From contig CAIKNA010000285.1 of NCBI GenBank assembly GCA_903828645.1, forward strand, positions 1 through 64,000: a DNA stretch of 64,000 nucleotides. Reading direction: 5' to 3'. The notes below the pieces were generated by a model, which did no database searches, was not told the origin of the DNA, and saw only the letters and a program-made list of their open reading frames with translations. This DNA comes from an uncultured Bacteroidales bacterium (GTDB lineage Bacteria; Bacteroidota; Bacteroidia; Bacteroidales; FEN-979). Below, piece after piece: positions 1 to 7,897 of the stretch. A program made the translations under genes and the position numbers. How positions within the stretch are numbered: the first letter of the stretch is position 1; the number at the start of each line of letters is the position of its first letter.

Positions 1-152
1 GAAAGCACCATCGCGTTCGGTTCCACGATTTCAGCCCCGATGGCCTCCTTCATCCAGATGTTAAACTGTGCCATGGGGCCATCTGATACATTTTTTTCAT
101 CAAGCGTCGAAAAATTGTATTCCCTGCGCAAACCGGAGAGTTCGTTTGTCAT
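1..152 (-). CDS. pdxH: Pyridoxamine 5'-phosphate oxidase, N-terminal part (runs off the window)
   Basis: Only the first 50 or so codons are present, read leftward from an ATG at 150-152. The translation begins MTNELSGLRREY and continues with a segment ending in EPNAMVLS. This matches the start of PdxH, whose family opens with an LRREY-type motif and then a WxxEA...PxAM segment that leads into the FMN-binding split barrel. PdxH oxidises pyridoxamine or pyridoxine 5'-phosphate to pyridoxal phosphate in the cytoplasm. The FMN and substrate residues lie outside the window, so the call rests on the N-terminal motif alone. It is divergent from the gene at 236. Confidence 0.82.
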   Translation of the reverse strand, partial: MTNELSGLRREYNFSTLDEKNVSDGPMAQFNIWMKEAIGAEIVEPNAMVL

Positions 153-235
153 TTTTACACCATAAAATTTATGTATACCTGATAGGTTAAACTCAATAAA
201 TATTACCTTTACAAAATAATTTTAATCCCTCGGAT

Positions 236-727
236 ATGTCAAGCAAAGTTACGAAAGCCGAACTCTCGGAGTTCAAAAAAAACAAAGATGCAGTGAAGGA
301 ATTTTCAAACGGGGAAATTACGGTGTTCTGGAAGGCTGAGTTGTGCATCCACTCTGCAAATTGCCTGATCGGGCTGCCCGAAGTATTCAATTCCAAGAAA
401 AAACCATGGGTTAATGTGCATGCCTCCAACAGCAAAGAGATCATGAAGATCGTCGACACATGCCCATCGCGTGCTCTTACATACCTGAAAAGCAATAAGT
501 TCGTTACATCAAAACCACGTGCCACCGCCAAAATGAAATCAAAGTTTGCGCGTGTTCAGATCCTGAAAAACGGCCCTGCGCTGATCACCGGCAACTTCAT
601 CGTCCGTGACGCAAAAAAGAAGAAGATCAAGATCGAAGGAGAGGTCGCAGCAATCTGCCGTTGCGGGGGCAGCAAGAAAAAACCGTTCTGCGACGGCAGT
701 CACCTGAGGATCGGGTTTACCGACTAA
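236..727 (+). CDS. Divergent 4Fe-4S (Fer4_19) plus CDGSH iron-sulfur protein
   Basis: This is a 163-residue cytoplasmic protein with two iron-sulfur modules. Residues of about 20-85 form a divergent mono-cluster ferredoxin domain (Fer4_19 type) with cysteines in CIHSANC and a later TCPSRAL. The C-terminal 60 residues carry the CDGSH zinc-finger-like motif ICRCGGSKKKPFCDGSH, which in this family ligates a 2Fe-2S cluster with three Cys and one His. The combination is a recognised bacterial architecture, but its physiological partner is unknown. A role in redox or iron handling is inferred. The start ATG follows an AT-rich leader without a clear Shine-Dalgarno sequence. Confidence 0.85.
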   Translation: MSSKVTKAELSEFKKNKDAVKEFSNGEITVFWKAELCIHSANCLIGLPEVFNSKKKPWVNVHASNSKEIMKIVDTCPSRALTYLKSNKFVTSKPRATAKMKSKFARVQILKNGPALITGNFIVRDAKKKKIKIEGEVAAICRCGGSKKKPFCDGSHLRIGFTD

Positions 728-730
728 ACA

Positions 731-753
731 ATTGACGATTGACGATTGACGAA
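731..753. repeat. Heptamer array (attgacg x3)
   Basis: Three perfect head-to-tail copies of attgacg follow the stop of the CDGSH gene and are succeeded by a partial copy. The word belongs to the cgtcaNt/cgtaaat heptamer family seen in several other gaps of this window. Confidence 0.85.
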
Positions 754-869
754 TTCAGATATAGTTTGCAGATCGTGATTATCCAAATCAAATAAAGATC
801 AGATTGCCATTGTTCCTTTAACAGGAACAGGTACCCTTCCTTTTCATTGCGTCATTAAAAATTAACATT

Positions 870-1997
870 ATGGTTATTGGAATTTTAAAAGAAGAGGGTC
901 CTGAAAAGCGGGTTGCCCTGCTTCCAGAATCCGTTGCAACCCTTGCCAAAATGATGGTTACCGTCATCGTGGAAAAAGATGCGGGCATGGCTGCCTATGC
1001 ATCCGATAAAGATTATGAAGCCGCAGGGGCGAAGATCATGTCAAAGACAGAGATTATCAGCCAGGCTGAATTGCTCATCAAGGTGAATCCTCCGACGGAG
1101 GCGGAACTTAAAGAGATGCGGGCGAATACCGTTTTGCTGGCGGTTCTGAATCCCTTTTTCAACACGGAACAGATCAGTAGGCTGGCAGCCGCGAATATCA
1201 CTGCCTTCAGCCTTGACGTCATTCCACGTACCAGCCGTGCACAGTCGATGGACATCCTTTCGTCGATGGCTACGGTTGCAGGGTATAAAGCAGTGCTTAC
1301 CGCTGCCAATTCACTGCCGAAATTCTTCCCGATGTTTATGACGGCAGCGGGCACCATCACACCTGCCAAGGTATTGATCCTGGGGGCGGGCGTTGCCGGG
1401 TTACAGGCCATCGCCACTTCGAGAAAACTAGGCGCCGTGGTCGAGGTGTTCGACGTCAGGGCGGCCGTCAAGGAGGAGGTGACCGGCCTCGGCGGGAAAT
1501 TCATCGAAGTGGAAGGTGCCATTGATGACAAGGCTGCCGGCGGGTATGCCGTTGAACAGACCGATGAATTCAAGAAGAAACAGGCCGCCATGGTTCACGA
1601 CCACGCCGTTAAATCGGATGTGGTGATCTGTACCGCACAGATCCCCGGGAAAAAGGCGCCGCTCCTGCTGAGAAAAGAGACGGTGAATGCCATGAAACCC
1701 GGAGCCGTGATCATCGACCTGGCTGCCTCGACAGGCGGCAACTGCGAAGTGACCCGCGACGGGGAGACCATTATTCTCGGAGGAGTGAAGATCATCGGGA
1801 ACTCTAATTTCCCGGTCGATATGCCTTCCGATGCAAGCAAAATGTTCGGCAAGAATGTCATCAACTTCCTGAAACTGATGATCAGCGCCAAGGGAGAATT
1901 CAACCTCAACTGGGATGATGATCTCGTCAGGGGGACCTGCGTGACCCGAAACGGGGAGATCGCAAATGAACGGGTAAAAGCAATGATAACAACATAA
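870..1997 (+). CDS. pntAA: NAD(P) transhydrogenase alpha subunit part 1 (NAD(H)-binding dI)
   Basis: The 375-residue product is the soluble NAD(H)-binding component of proton-translocating transhydrogenase, which moves hydride between NADH and NADP+ using the proton gradient. The sequence shows the N-terminal KE...KRVALLPE motif of the alanine dehydrogenase/PNT family. It also shows the RQD loop (R120, Q125 and D128 in RTSRAQSMD) and the Rossmann glycine motif GAGVAG at 172-177. The subunit stops before any membrane segment, so this is the split three-gene form. The membrane parts follow at 2009 and 2327 in the same operon. A start at ATG 870 gives the family's usual N-terminus. Confidence 0.96.
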   Translation: MVIGILKEEGPEKRVALLPESVATLAKMMVTVIVEKDAGMAAYASDKDYEAAGAKIMSKTEIISQAELLIKVNPPTEAELKEMRANTVLLAVLNPFFNTEQISRLAAANITAFSLDVIPRTSRAQSMDILSSMATVAGYKAVLTAANSLPKFFPMFMTAAGTITPAKVLILGAGVAGLQAIATSRKLGAVVEVFDVRAAVKEEVTGLGGKFIEVEGAIDDKAAGGYAVEQTDEFKKKQAAMVHDHAVKSDVVICTAQIPGKKAPLLLRKETVNAMKPGAVIIDLAASTGGNCEVTRDGETIILGGVKIIGNSNFPVDMPSDASKMFGKNVINFLKLMISAKGEFNLNWDDDLVRGTCVTRNGEIANERVKAMITT

Positions 1998-2008
1998 ACA
2001 TACTGATT

Positions 2009-2317
2009 ATGAATGAAATGTTAAAATTTTTCTTCGAATACCGGGAAGCGATCTTCATCATCATTTTATCCATTTTCCTTGGGATAGAGGTGATTTCGCA
2101 TGTTCCTTCGGTATTGCACACCCCCCTGATGTCGGGGGCAAACGCCATTCACGGTGTGGTGATCATCGGGGCGATCATCGTGATGGGACATGCAACCAAC
2201 CTGCTCTCCATGATCCTCGGATTTGTCGCGGTGGTGCTCGGAACCCTGAATGTTGTGGGCGGTTTCGTGGTCACCGACCGGATGCTGGAAATGTTCAAGA
2301 AAAAGAAAAAACAATAA
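2009..2317 (+). CDS. pntAB: NAD(P) transhydrogenase alpha subunit part 2 (small membrane subunit)
   Basis: This 102-residue protein has three hydrophobic segments (about residues 13-35, 43-62 and 65-85) and a short basic tail ending KKKKKQ. Size, hydrophobicity and position between pntAA and pntB identify it as the membrane part of the alpha subunit in split transhydrogenases. It carries the conserved TPLMSGANAIHGVV segment, typical of the second helix of this subunit. The gene starts 11 bp after pntAA and ends 9 bp before pntB, so co-translation is likely. Confidence 0.95.
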   Translation: MNEMLKFFFEYREAIFIIILSIFLGIEVISHVPSVLHTPLMSGANAIHGVVIIGAIIVMGHATNLLSMILGFVAVVLGTLNVVGGFVVTDRMLEMFKKKKKQ

Positions 2318-2326
2318 CGGGGCATT

Positions 2327-3799
2327 ATGGAAACGATACAAACTATTACAAAAACCTTCGATTTTACAGGTTATCTATCGATCCTGGAATTGTCGTACAT
2401 CCTGGCTTCGGTACTCTTCATCCTGGGACTGAAAAAACTAAGTCATCCCGACACGGCGCGCAGCGGGAATCTTTGGGCCGCCGGCGGCATGGTTCTCGCC
2501 ATCCTCTGCACCATCCTGCTCCACAAATCGAAACTGGAGGACGGCACTTACCAGGAGATTCATAATATTCCATGGATTCTCGGGGCACTTGTCATCGGCA
2601 CGGCTGTTGGCTGGGTGGCTGCCAGGAAGGTGAAAATGACGGCAATGCCGCAGATGGTCTCGTTGTTCAACGGGATGGGCGGCGCCTGCGCAGCGCTGAT
2701 CTCCATGATGGAATTTCCAAGGATGCAGACGACACTTGCCGCGCACCAGGCAACCTCGATGTTCAGCGGCGAAGCGCTCGCCATCCTGCTGGGACTCATG
2801 ATCGGGGGCGTTTCATTCGCCGGAAGCATGATCGCCTTCGCCAAACTGGATGAACGGCTGGGCGACATTAAAAGCCCGATCCTGCGTTACATCAATCTTT
2901 CGTTCCTCTTCATCCTTTTTGGTTTTGTCATTTTCGTGATGTTTAAAACCCCGGTGGCTGGCGAAAACTGGATGATATACACCCTTGCCGGGCTGGCCCT
3001 GGTCTACGGTGTTACCTTCGTGATGCCCATCGGCGGTGCCGACATGCCTGTGGTGATCTCGCTTCTCAACTCTTTTACAGGGGTTGCGGCGGCCATGGGC
3101 GGCTTCCTGTATCACAACCAGGCAATGCTGACAGGCGGCATCCTCGTCGGTTCCTCCGGCACCATCCTGACCATCCTCATGTGCAAGGCCATGAACCGGT
3201 CGTTGCTGAATGTCATCATCGGGGCCTTTGGCGGAAATGCAGCCGCAAGCGCCCAGAGCGGCGATAAAACGGTGAAGGAGATATCCCTGAGTGATGCTGC
3301 CATCCTGCTGAGTTACTCCCAGAAGGTCTTGGTTGTTCCAGGCTACGGTCTTGCCGTTGCCCAGGCCCAGCATCTCTGTCATGAACTGGAAAACCTCCTG
3401 GCTTCGAAGGGAGTCGAACTGAAATACGGCATCCACCCGGTGGCCGGCCGCATGCCCGGACACATGAACGTGCTGCTTGCCGAAGCCGATGTCGCCTATG
3501 AAAAACTCCAGGAGATGGAAGACGCGAATAACGAGATGTCAAATACCGACGTCGTAATCGTTGTAGGCGCGAACGACGTAGTAAATCCCGCCGCCGAAGA
3601 TGATCCTTCAAGCCCCATTTACGGCATGCCCGTCATCAAGGTGTGGGAGGCGAAAAACACGATCATCATGAAACGCAGCATGGCCAAAGGATATGCTGCA
3701 ATCGAAAACAACCTTTTTTTCCTGCCCAAATCCCGCATGCTCTTTGGTGATGCCAAAGCAACCCTGCAGAAACTTGTAAGCGAAATCAAAAATCTCTGA
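2327..3799 (+). CDS. pntB: NAD(P) transhydrogenase beta subunit
   Basis: The 490-residue protein has eight or nine membrane helices in its first 290 residues, forming the proton-conducting domain. The NADP(H)-binding domain dIII occupies about residues 310-490. dIII motifs include VPGYGLAVAQAQH, HPVAGRMPGHMNVLLAEA and VGANDVVNPAA, followed by the terminal NxLFxGDAK-like segment, here NNLFFLPKSRMLFGDAKAT. It completes the pntAA-pntAB-pntB operon that regenerates NADPH. A strong intrinsic terminator follows 20 bp after the stop. Confidence 0.96.
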   Translation: METIQTITKTFDFTGYLSILELSYILASVLFILGLKKLSHPDTARSGNLWAAGGMVLAILCTILLHKSKLEDGTYQEIHNIPWILGALVIGTAVGWVAARKVKMTAMPQMVSLFNGMGGACAALISMMEFPRMQTTLAAHQATSMFSGEALAILLGLMIGGVSFAGSMIAFAKLDERLGDIKSPILRYINLSFLFILFGFVIFVMFKTPVAGENWMIYTLAGLALVYGVTFVMPIGGADMPVVISLLNSFTGVAAAMGGFLYHNQAMLTGGILVGSSGTILTILMCKAMNRSLLNVIIGAFGGNAAASAQSGDKTVKEISLSDAAILLSYSQKVLVVPGYGLAVAQAQHLCHELENLLASKGVELKYGIHPVAGRMPGHMNVLLAEADVAYEKLQEMEDANNEMSNTDVVIVVGANDVVNPAAEDDPSSPIYGMPVIKVWEAKNTIIMKRSMAKGYAAIENNLFFLPKSRMLFGDAKATLQKLVSEIKNL

Positions 3800-3817
3800 T
3801 CCCGATTTGGTTGGGAC

Positions 3818-3857
3818 AAAAAAAGAGGGCACCCTTTGGGGAGGCCCTCTTTTTTTG
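3818..3857. terminator. Bidirectional intrinsic terminator
   Basis: The stem gagggc (3825-3830) pairs with gccctc (3844-3849). Seven A residues lie on the left and eight T residues on the right, so it can terminate both pntB (plus strand) and the lipoprotein gene at 3870 (minus strand). Confidence 0.9.
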
Positions 3858-3869
3858 TCTGCCTGAGAA

Positions 3870-4166
3870 TTATTTTTTACCTTTTTTGGCAGGTTTTTCA
3901 GCTTTGGCTGGTTTTGCAGGTTTGAATAATTTCGGGAATTTCTTCACGGAATCAGCATGTGCAATAGAGTCGGCAATCTGTTTTTCTTGTTGAACTTTTG
4001 CAATAGAATCGGCGATTCTCTGCTGCTCAGCCTGCACCATTGCTAATGAGTCGGCAACACGGATTGAGTCAGCAATTCTTTTGTCTTCGATTTCCTTTGC
4101 ATTCGGGCCACAGGAGTACATGAAAGCTACTACTCCGATAACTAATAATGTTGCAAGTTTTTTCAT
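3870..4166 (-). CDS. Small putative lipoprotein with ADSI repeats and a Lys/Ala/Pro tail
   Basis: The 98-residue product has an N-terminal signal (MKKLATLLVIGVVAF) ending in a lipobox-like MYSC with Cys19. Four copies of a [RQ][IV]ADS[IL] motif follow, in a strongly charged, probably helical segment. The tail is rich in Lys, Ala and Pro (KPAKPAKAEKPAKKGKK). I do not recognise the family. Such small ADS-repeat lipoproteins occur in Bacteroidota, and outer-membrane anchoring is inferred from the lipobox. A near-consensus TTTG/TATCTTTG promoter lies about 30 bp upstream, and the bidirectional terminator lies just downstream, so it is a monocistronic unit. Confidence 0.75.
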   Translation of the reverse strand: MKKLATLLVIGVVAFMYSCGPNAKEIEDKRIADSIRVADSLAMVQAEQQRIADSIAKVQQEKQIADSIAHADSVKKFPKLFKPAKPAKAEKPAKKGKK

Positions 4167-4195
4167 TGTCTATTGATTTTTTGGAATTTAATGTG

Positions 4196-4227
4196 CAAAG
4201 ATACTTCAATCGGCTGCTACCCTCCAA
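4196..4227 (-). promoter_or_regulatory. Bacteroidota promoter of the lipoprotein gene
   Basis: On the minus strand the -7 box TATCTTTG lies at 4203-4196 and a TTTG -33 box at 4227-4224, with 20 nt between. This is almost exactly the published TTTG/TAnnTTTG consensus. The predicted leader is about 25 nt. Confidence 0.75.
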
Positions 4228-4416
4228 ATATTTAGGCCACTATTTTTAACATTTTTTAACATTTGACATAATGCCCTGAATGTCAACATGAAAATAATTC
4301 ATACATTTTATAAGTTTAACACCGTGTTTCCCCATTTTCAACTTCTTTACATTCCGGCCGGCGCTGACCGCTAAAAGGAAATCTGAAGCCGCGTGACCGG
4401 CGCAGAGGGAATTGCG

Positions 4417-4424
4417 TATCTTTG
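4417..4424 (+). promoter_or_regulatory. TATCTTTG -7 box just upstream of rarA
   Basis: The box ends only 4 nt before the ATG at 4429, so transcription should begin at or next to the start codon. This predicts a leaderless mRNA. It also argues against the in-frame GTG at 4393, which would lie upstream of the promoter. Confidence 0.65.
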
Positions 4425-4428
4425 TTAC

Positions 4429-5697
4429 ATGTTAGTACCATTGGCAGAGCAACTGAGGCCCGATTCGCTGGAAAACTACCTGGGTCAGGAACACCTGATC
4501 GGTAAGGGAGCCATCCTTCAGCGCGCCATTGAATCGGGCAACGTGCCATCGATGATCCTCTGGGGTTCGCCGGGCATCGGTAAAACCACGCTGGCCTACA
4601 TCATTTCGAAACAATTAAACCGAACCTTCTACACCCTGAGCGCCGTCAGTTCGGGGGTTAAGGAGGTGCGCGAAGTGATAGCCAGGGCGCAGGAGGCGAG
4701 CGACAGCCCCTTCCTGTTCATCGACGAGATCCACCGTTTCAGCAAATCGCAGCAGGACGCGCTGCTGGGTGCGGTTGAGAAAGGTGTTGTGACCTTCATC
4801 GGCGCGACGACCGAAAATCCATCCTTCGAGGTCATCTCCCCGCTCCTGTCGCGTTGCCAGGTTTATATCCTCAAGCCCCTCGAAGAACACCACCTCCTAA
4901 AACTGCTGGAGCAGGGCCGATCGCACCTTGAAAACACTTTAAAAATCAACATTGAGGTTCCTGAGCCGGAGGCAATCCTGCGCATTTCGGGAGGAGATGC
5001 CCGGAAACTCCTCAACGCACTGGAGCTGATCGTTACGACCGAGATGAAACAGTCACTCCCTGTGCGTATCACCAATGAGAAGACCATTCAGATCATCCAG
5101 CAGAACCTGGCCATGTACGATAAAACCGGGGAGATGCATTACGACATCATTTCGGCCTTTATCAAATCGATGCGCGGGAGCGACCCGAATGCTGCCGTGT
5201 ACTGGCTGGCCAGGATGATCGAGGCCGGGGAGGATCCGAAATTCATAGCCCGGCGGATGCTGATCCTTGCTTCGGAAGACATCGGGAATGCCAACCCGAA
5301 CGCACTGCTGCTGGCAACCTCCTGTTTCCAGGCCGTGGATGTGATCGGCTATCCCGAGTGCGACCTGATCCTTTCCCAGACGGCCATCTACCTGGCATGT
5401 TCTCCAAAGAGCAATGCTTCATACCTTGCCATCAGGAATGCACAAAAGTCGTTCAGGGAGGCCGGCGACCTGCCTGTCCCACTGCATATCCGCAACGCGC
5501 CGACCAACCTGATGAAAAAGATTGGTTACGGGAAAGATTACAAGTATGCCCATGATTATGATAAAAATTTCATTGAGCAGGAGTTTCTTCCCGAGAAGAT
5601 CAAAGGCTCCAGGTTCTACGACCCCCAGGACAACCAGCGCGAGAACGAGATCAGGGCGAGGATGAAGGCGTTGTGGAAGGGGAAATACAAATATTAA
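4429..5697 (+). CDS. rarA: Replication-associated recombination protein A (AAA+ ATPase)
   Basis: The 422-residue protein is a RarA/MgsA/WRNIP1-type AAA+ ATPase acting at stalled replication forks. It begins [20 protein letters not shown], the usual RarA N-terminus, with Walker [10 protein letters not shown] (46-54) and Walker B FLFIDE (95-100). Sensor and lid segments ([21 protein letters not shown]) are followed by the tetramerisation C-terminus ([24 protein letters not shown]). I chose ATG 4429 rather than an in-frame GTG at 4393 because it matches the family N-terminus and sits just after a -7 box. It is a stand-alone gene. Confidence 0.95.
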   Translation: MLVPLAEQLRPDSLENYLGQEHLIGKGAILQRAIESGNVPSMILWGSPGIGKTTLAYIISKQLNRTFYTLSAVSSGVKEVREVIARAQEASDSPFLFIDEIHRFSKSQQDALLGAVEKGVVTFIGATTENPSFEVISPLLSRCQVYILKPLEEHHLLKLLEQGRSHLENTLKINIEVPEPEAILRISGGDARKLLNALELIVTTEMKQSLPVRITNEKTIQIIQQNLAMYDKTGEMHYDIISAFIKSMRGSDPNAAVYWLARMIEAGEDPKFIARRMLILASEDIGNANPNALLLATSCFQAVDVIGYPECDLILSQTAIYLACSPKSNASYLAIRNAQKSFREAGDLPVPLHIRNAPTNLMKKIGYGKDYKYAHDYDKNFIEQEFLPEKIKGSRFYDPQDNQRENEIRARMKALWKGKYKY

Positions 5698-5699
5698 AT

Positions 5700-5828
5700 G
5701 GCGAAAAGGTGAAAAGGTGAAATGGCGAAAAGGTGAAAAGGTGAACAGGTGAAAAGGTTAACAGGTGAACAGGTGAACAGGTGACAAGGTGACAAGGTGA
5801 CAAGGTGGAGAGGTAAAAAAGGTAAAAA
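5700..5828. repeat. Degenerate 8-bp tandem array (aaaaggtg / aaatggcg / acaaggtg)
   Basis: About sixteen consecutive 8-bp words fill the gap between rarA and the kdsA promoter. Variants include aaaaggtg, aaatggcg, aacaggtg and acaaggtg. No coding potential is visible. Related 8-bp words recur at 11.6 kb and 13.9 kb. Confidence 0.85.
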
Positions 5829-5868
5829 TGGTTTAAATGACGTATTGCCTATTGCCTTACTGAAGTAT

Positions 5869-5876
5869 TATCTTTG
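5869..5876 (+). promoter_or_regulatory. kdsA promoter -7 box TATCTTTG
   Basis: A perfect TAnnTTTG box lies 22 nt before the kdsA ATG, with a TTG at 5845-5847 at suitable -33 spacing. It supports the start at 5899 rather than upstream in-frame codons. Confidence 0.65.
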
Positions 5877-5898
5877 TAACAATCTAAATATCAAACAT

Positions 5899-6714
5899 AT
5901 GGATGGCATGTTTTTCAATGACCTGAGGGATCGCAGGGGTGGGAATTTTTTCCTGATCGCAGGGCCTTGTGTAGTGGAGAATGAAAAAATGCCGCTTGAG
6001 ATTGCGACCCGGATCAAACAGATCACGGACAGGCTGGACATTCCCTTTATTTTCAAGGCCTCCTACCAGAAGGCGAACCGGTCGCATCCCGATTCGTTTA
6101 CTGGGATCGGGCTTGAGAAAGCGCTGGCGCTCATCCTGGAGGTTGGCATCGAACTGGGCATCCCGGTACTCACCGACATCCACACCGAACAACAGGCAGC
6201 CATCGCGGCCGGGTTCGCGGATGTGCTGCAGATCCCTGCGTTTCTCTGCCGGCAATCGGACCTGCTGGTTGCCGCCGGGAAGACCGGAAGGGTGGTGAAC
6301 ATCAAAAAAGGGCAATTCGCTTCAGCCGAATCGATGCAGTTTGCCGTTGAAAAAATCCTGCGAACCGGCAACAACAAAATCATGCTTACCGAACGTGGCA
6401 CCACTTTTGGTTACCGCGACCTGATCGTGGATTTCAGAAACATACCCGAAATGCAGGCCATCGGCGTGCCGGTGGTGGTCGACGTGACCCATTCGCTTCA
6501 ACTTCCCAACCAGCCAAACGGTATTACGGGCGGGCGCCCGGATCTTATCGGGACCATGGCCAGCGCTGCGATTGCGGTGGGTGCCGATGGTATTTTCCTG
6601 GAAACCCATCCCGATCCGCTGAATGCAAAATCGGATGGCGCCAACATGCTGCCACTGGACCAGCTCGAAAAGCTGCTCGAAAAGCTGGTGAGGATCAGGA
6701 AAGCGGTTTATTGA
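5899..6714 (+). CDS. kdsA: 3-deoxy-D-manno-octulosonate 8-phosphate synthase
   Basis: The 271-residue cytoplasmic enzyme condenses phosphoenolpyruvate with arabinose 5-phosphate to make Kdo-8-phosphate for the LPS inner core. Family motifs are IAGPCVVEN near the N-terminus, FKASYQKANR (38-50 region), GLPVLTD-like GIPVLTDIHTE, NIKKGQF, LTERGTTFGY and the C-terminal FLETHPDP. Cys24 in AGPC occupies the position that separates metal-dependent enzymes (Cys, as in Aquifex) from the metal-independent E. coli type (Asn), so this is probably the metal-dependent class. The in-frame ORF extends upstream to 5797, but ATG 5899 gives the family length and follows a promoter. Confidence 0.95.
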   Translation: MDGMFFNDLRDRRGGNFFLIAGPCVVENEKMPLEIATRIKQITDRLDIPFIFKASYQKANRSHPDSFTGIGLEKALALILEVGIELGIPVLTDIHTEQQAAIAAGFADVLQIPAFLCRQSDLLVAAGKTGRVVNIKKGQFASAESMQFAVEKILRTGNNKIMLTERGTTFGYRDLIVDFRNIPEMQAIGVPVVVDVTHSLQLPNQPNGITGGRPDLIGTMASAAIAVGADGIFLETHPDPLNAKSDGANMLPLDQLEKLLEKLVRIRKAVY

Positions 6715-7889
6715 ATCTTCAAGCCTTTGATACCGCCTGTTTCCTTATGGAACCGGACCTGCCACTTCCCGGCGGGCAGCCAGCTGACAACGCCAAGCTG
6801 ACTGACAAGGCACTGCGTCTCTTCCTGGACATTCTCATCGAGTTTAACGGTAACACGCGCCAGTTCAGGAATCCGATAGGAGAAACCATGAATTTTGGGC
6901 TCCTTTTCCGCCTTTGAAAGATAACTGGCTACCGTATTGGTGTTGCCGACACGCTGGATCCTGATGGTAACCACTTTGCCACCCGGTTCGTCCAGGTCGA
7001 TCAGCCCCTTTGATTTGTGGAATTTAAAGACCGGGATCTCGGTGTTGATCTGGTTGGGAACAGGAATGTACTTATAACTGAACGACATGCTTTTGTGAAC
7101 ACTCACCCCCGTGAACAACTTCATGTATTCCTTTTCCATGGTCTTCAGCTGAAGGTCCATGTATTCCAGCGTCTCCTTGTTGTAGTTGACCTCCTGCTGC
7201 CCGCTGATCAGGGTGTAGCGGTTATCCTTGATCTTCGAGATGAAGTCGGCCGCCTCTTTGGCTTTCTGTTCAGGAGATTTTTCGACGATGGTCTTTTTAA
7301 GGTACTGTCTTTCCACCGTCATGGTGTCGAGGTTGATCTTGCGGATGATGGTGTCCACTTTTTCGAAAATACTCGCATCCGCCGAATACTTGAAAAGTTC
7401 GCCGAAGGCATCCCGGTCGTTTTCCTGTGCTGCTTCAACGGTCTTCCTTACGCGCATCGGGGCCGTAAGCGAATCGTCCTTCCCTTCGATGGTTCCGAGA
7501 ATCAAGCCGGCATCGCTCAGCGAGAGCAGACCATCCTTCTCCCCTTTCGATATCTTATCGCCGAGTTCAATAAAATAATATTGCTCCGGATCGGGTTCGG
7601 GATAGGTGGTGATCGATATTTCACTGATCCTGTATTCGATTGAATTGGCACTGATCACATTTTTCAAGCCCAGGAACCGGAGGGCAAAATCGGCATAGGG
7701 TCCCCTGAAGTTTTCAACGCGGTCAATCCTGACATCAACCTTTACCACGGTTCGCGGAAGAGAATAAAAAATCCCTTCCTTTGACAGAGGTGACGCGTTG
7801 TTATCAATGTGCAGTACATTGATCTGGCCGAAAACGGTGCAGATCCCGAAGATCTGTACCGTGACCAGCAATAGGAATATCTTCTTCAT
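6708..7889 (-). CDS. DUF4831 family secreted protein
   Basis: The 393-residue protein starts with a signal peptide (MKKIFLLLVTVQIFGICTVFG) and so is exported. The N-terminal SKEGIFYSLPRTVVKVDV followed by FRGPYADFA and LG is characteristic of the Bacteroidota DUF4831 family, whose function is unknown. The remainder is mixed alpha/beta with no membrane helix and no T9SS sorting tail. Its 3' end overlaps that of convergent kdsA by 7 bp. It lies 8 bp downstream of glnN on the same strand and could be co-transcribed with it. Confidence 0.75.
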   Translation of the reverse strand: MKKIFLLLVTVQIFGICTVFGQINVLHIDNNASPLSKEGIFYSLPRTVVKVDVRIDRVENFRGPYADFALRFLGLKNVISANSIEYRISEISITTYPEPDPEQYYFIELGDKISKGEKDGLLSLSDAGLILGTIEGKDDSLTAPMRVRKTVEAAQENDRDAFGELFKYSADASIFEKVDTIIRKINLDTMTVERQYLKKTIVEKSPEQKAKEAADFISKIKDNRYTLISGQQEVNYNKETLEYMDLQLKTMEKEYMKLFTGVSVHKSMSFSYKYIPVPNQINTEIPVFKFHKSKGLIDLDEPGGKVVTIRIQRVGNTNTVASYLSKAEKEPKIHGFSYRIPELARVTVKLDENVQEETQCLVSQLGVVSWLPAGKWQVRFHKETGGIKGLKIQ

Positions 7890-7897
7890 AACAGTTT

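Noticed and set aside
759-767. tatagtttg as a promoter for pntAA
   Set aside because: Has three rather than two bases between TA and TTTG; too weak to list.
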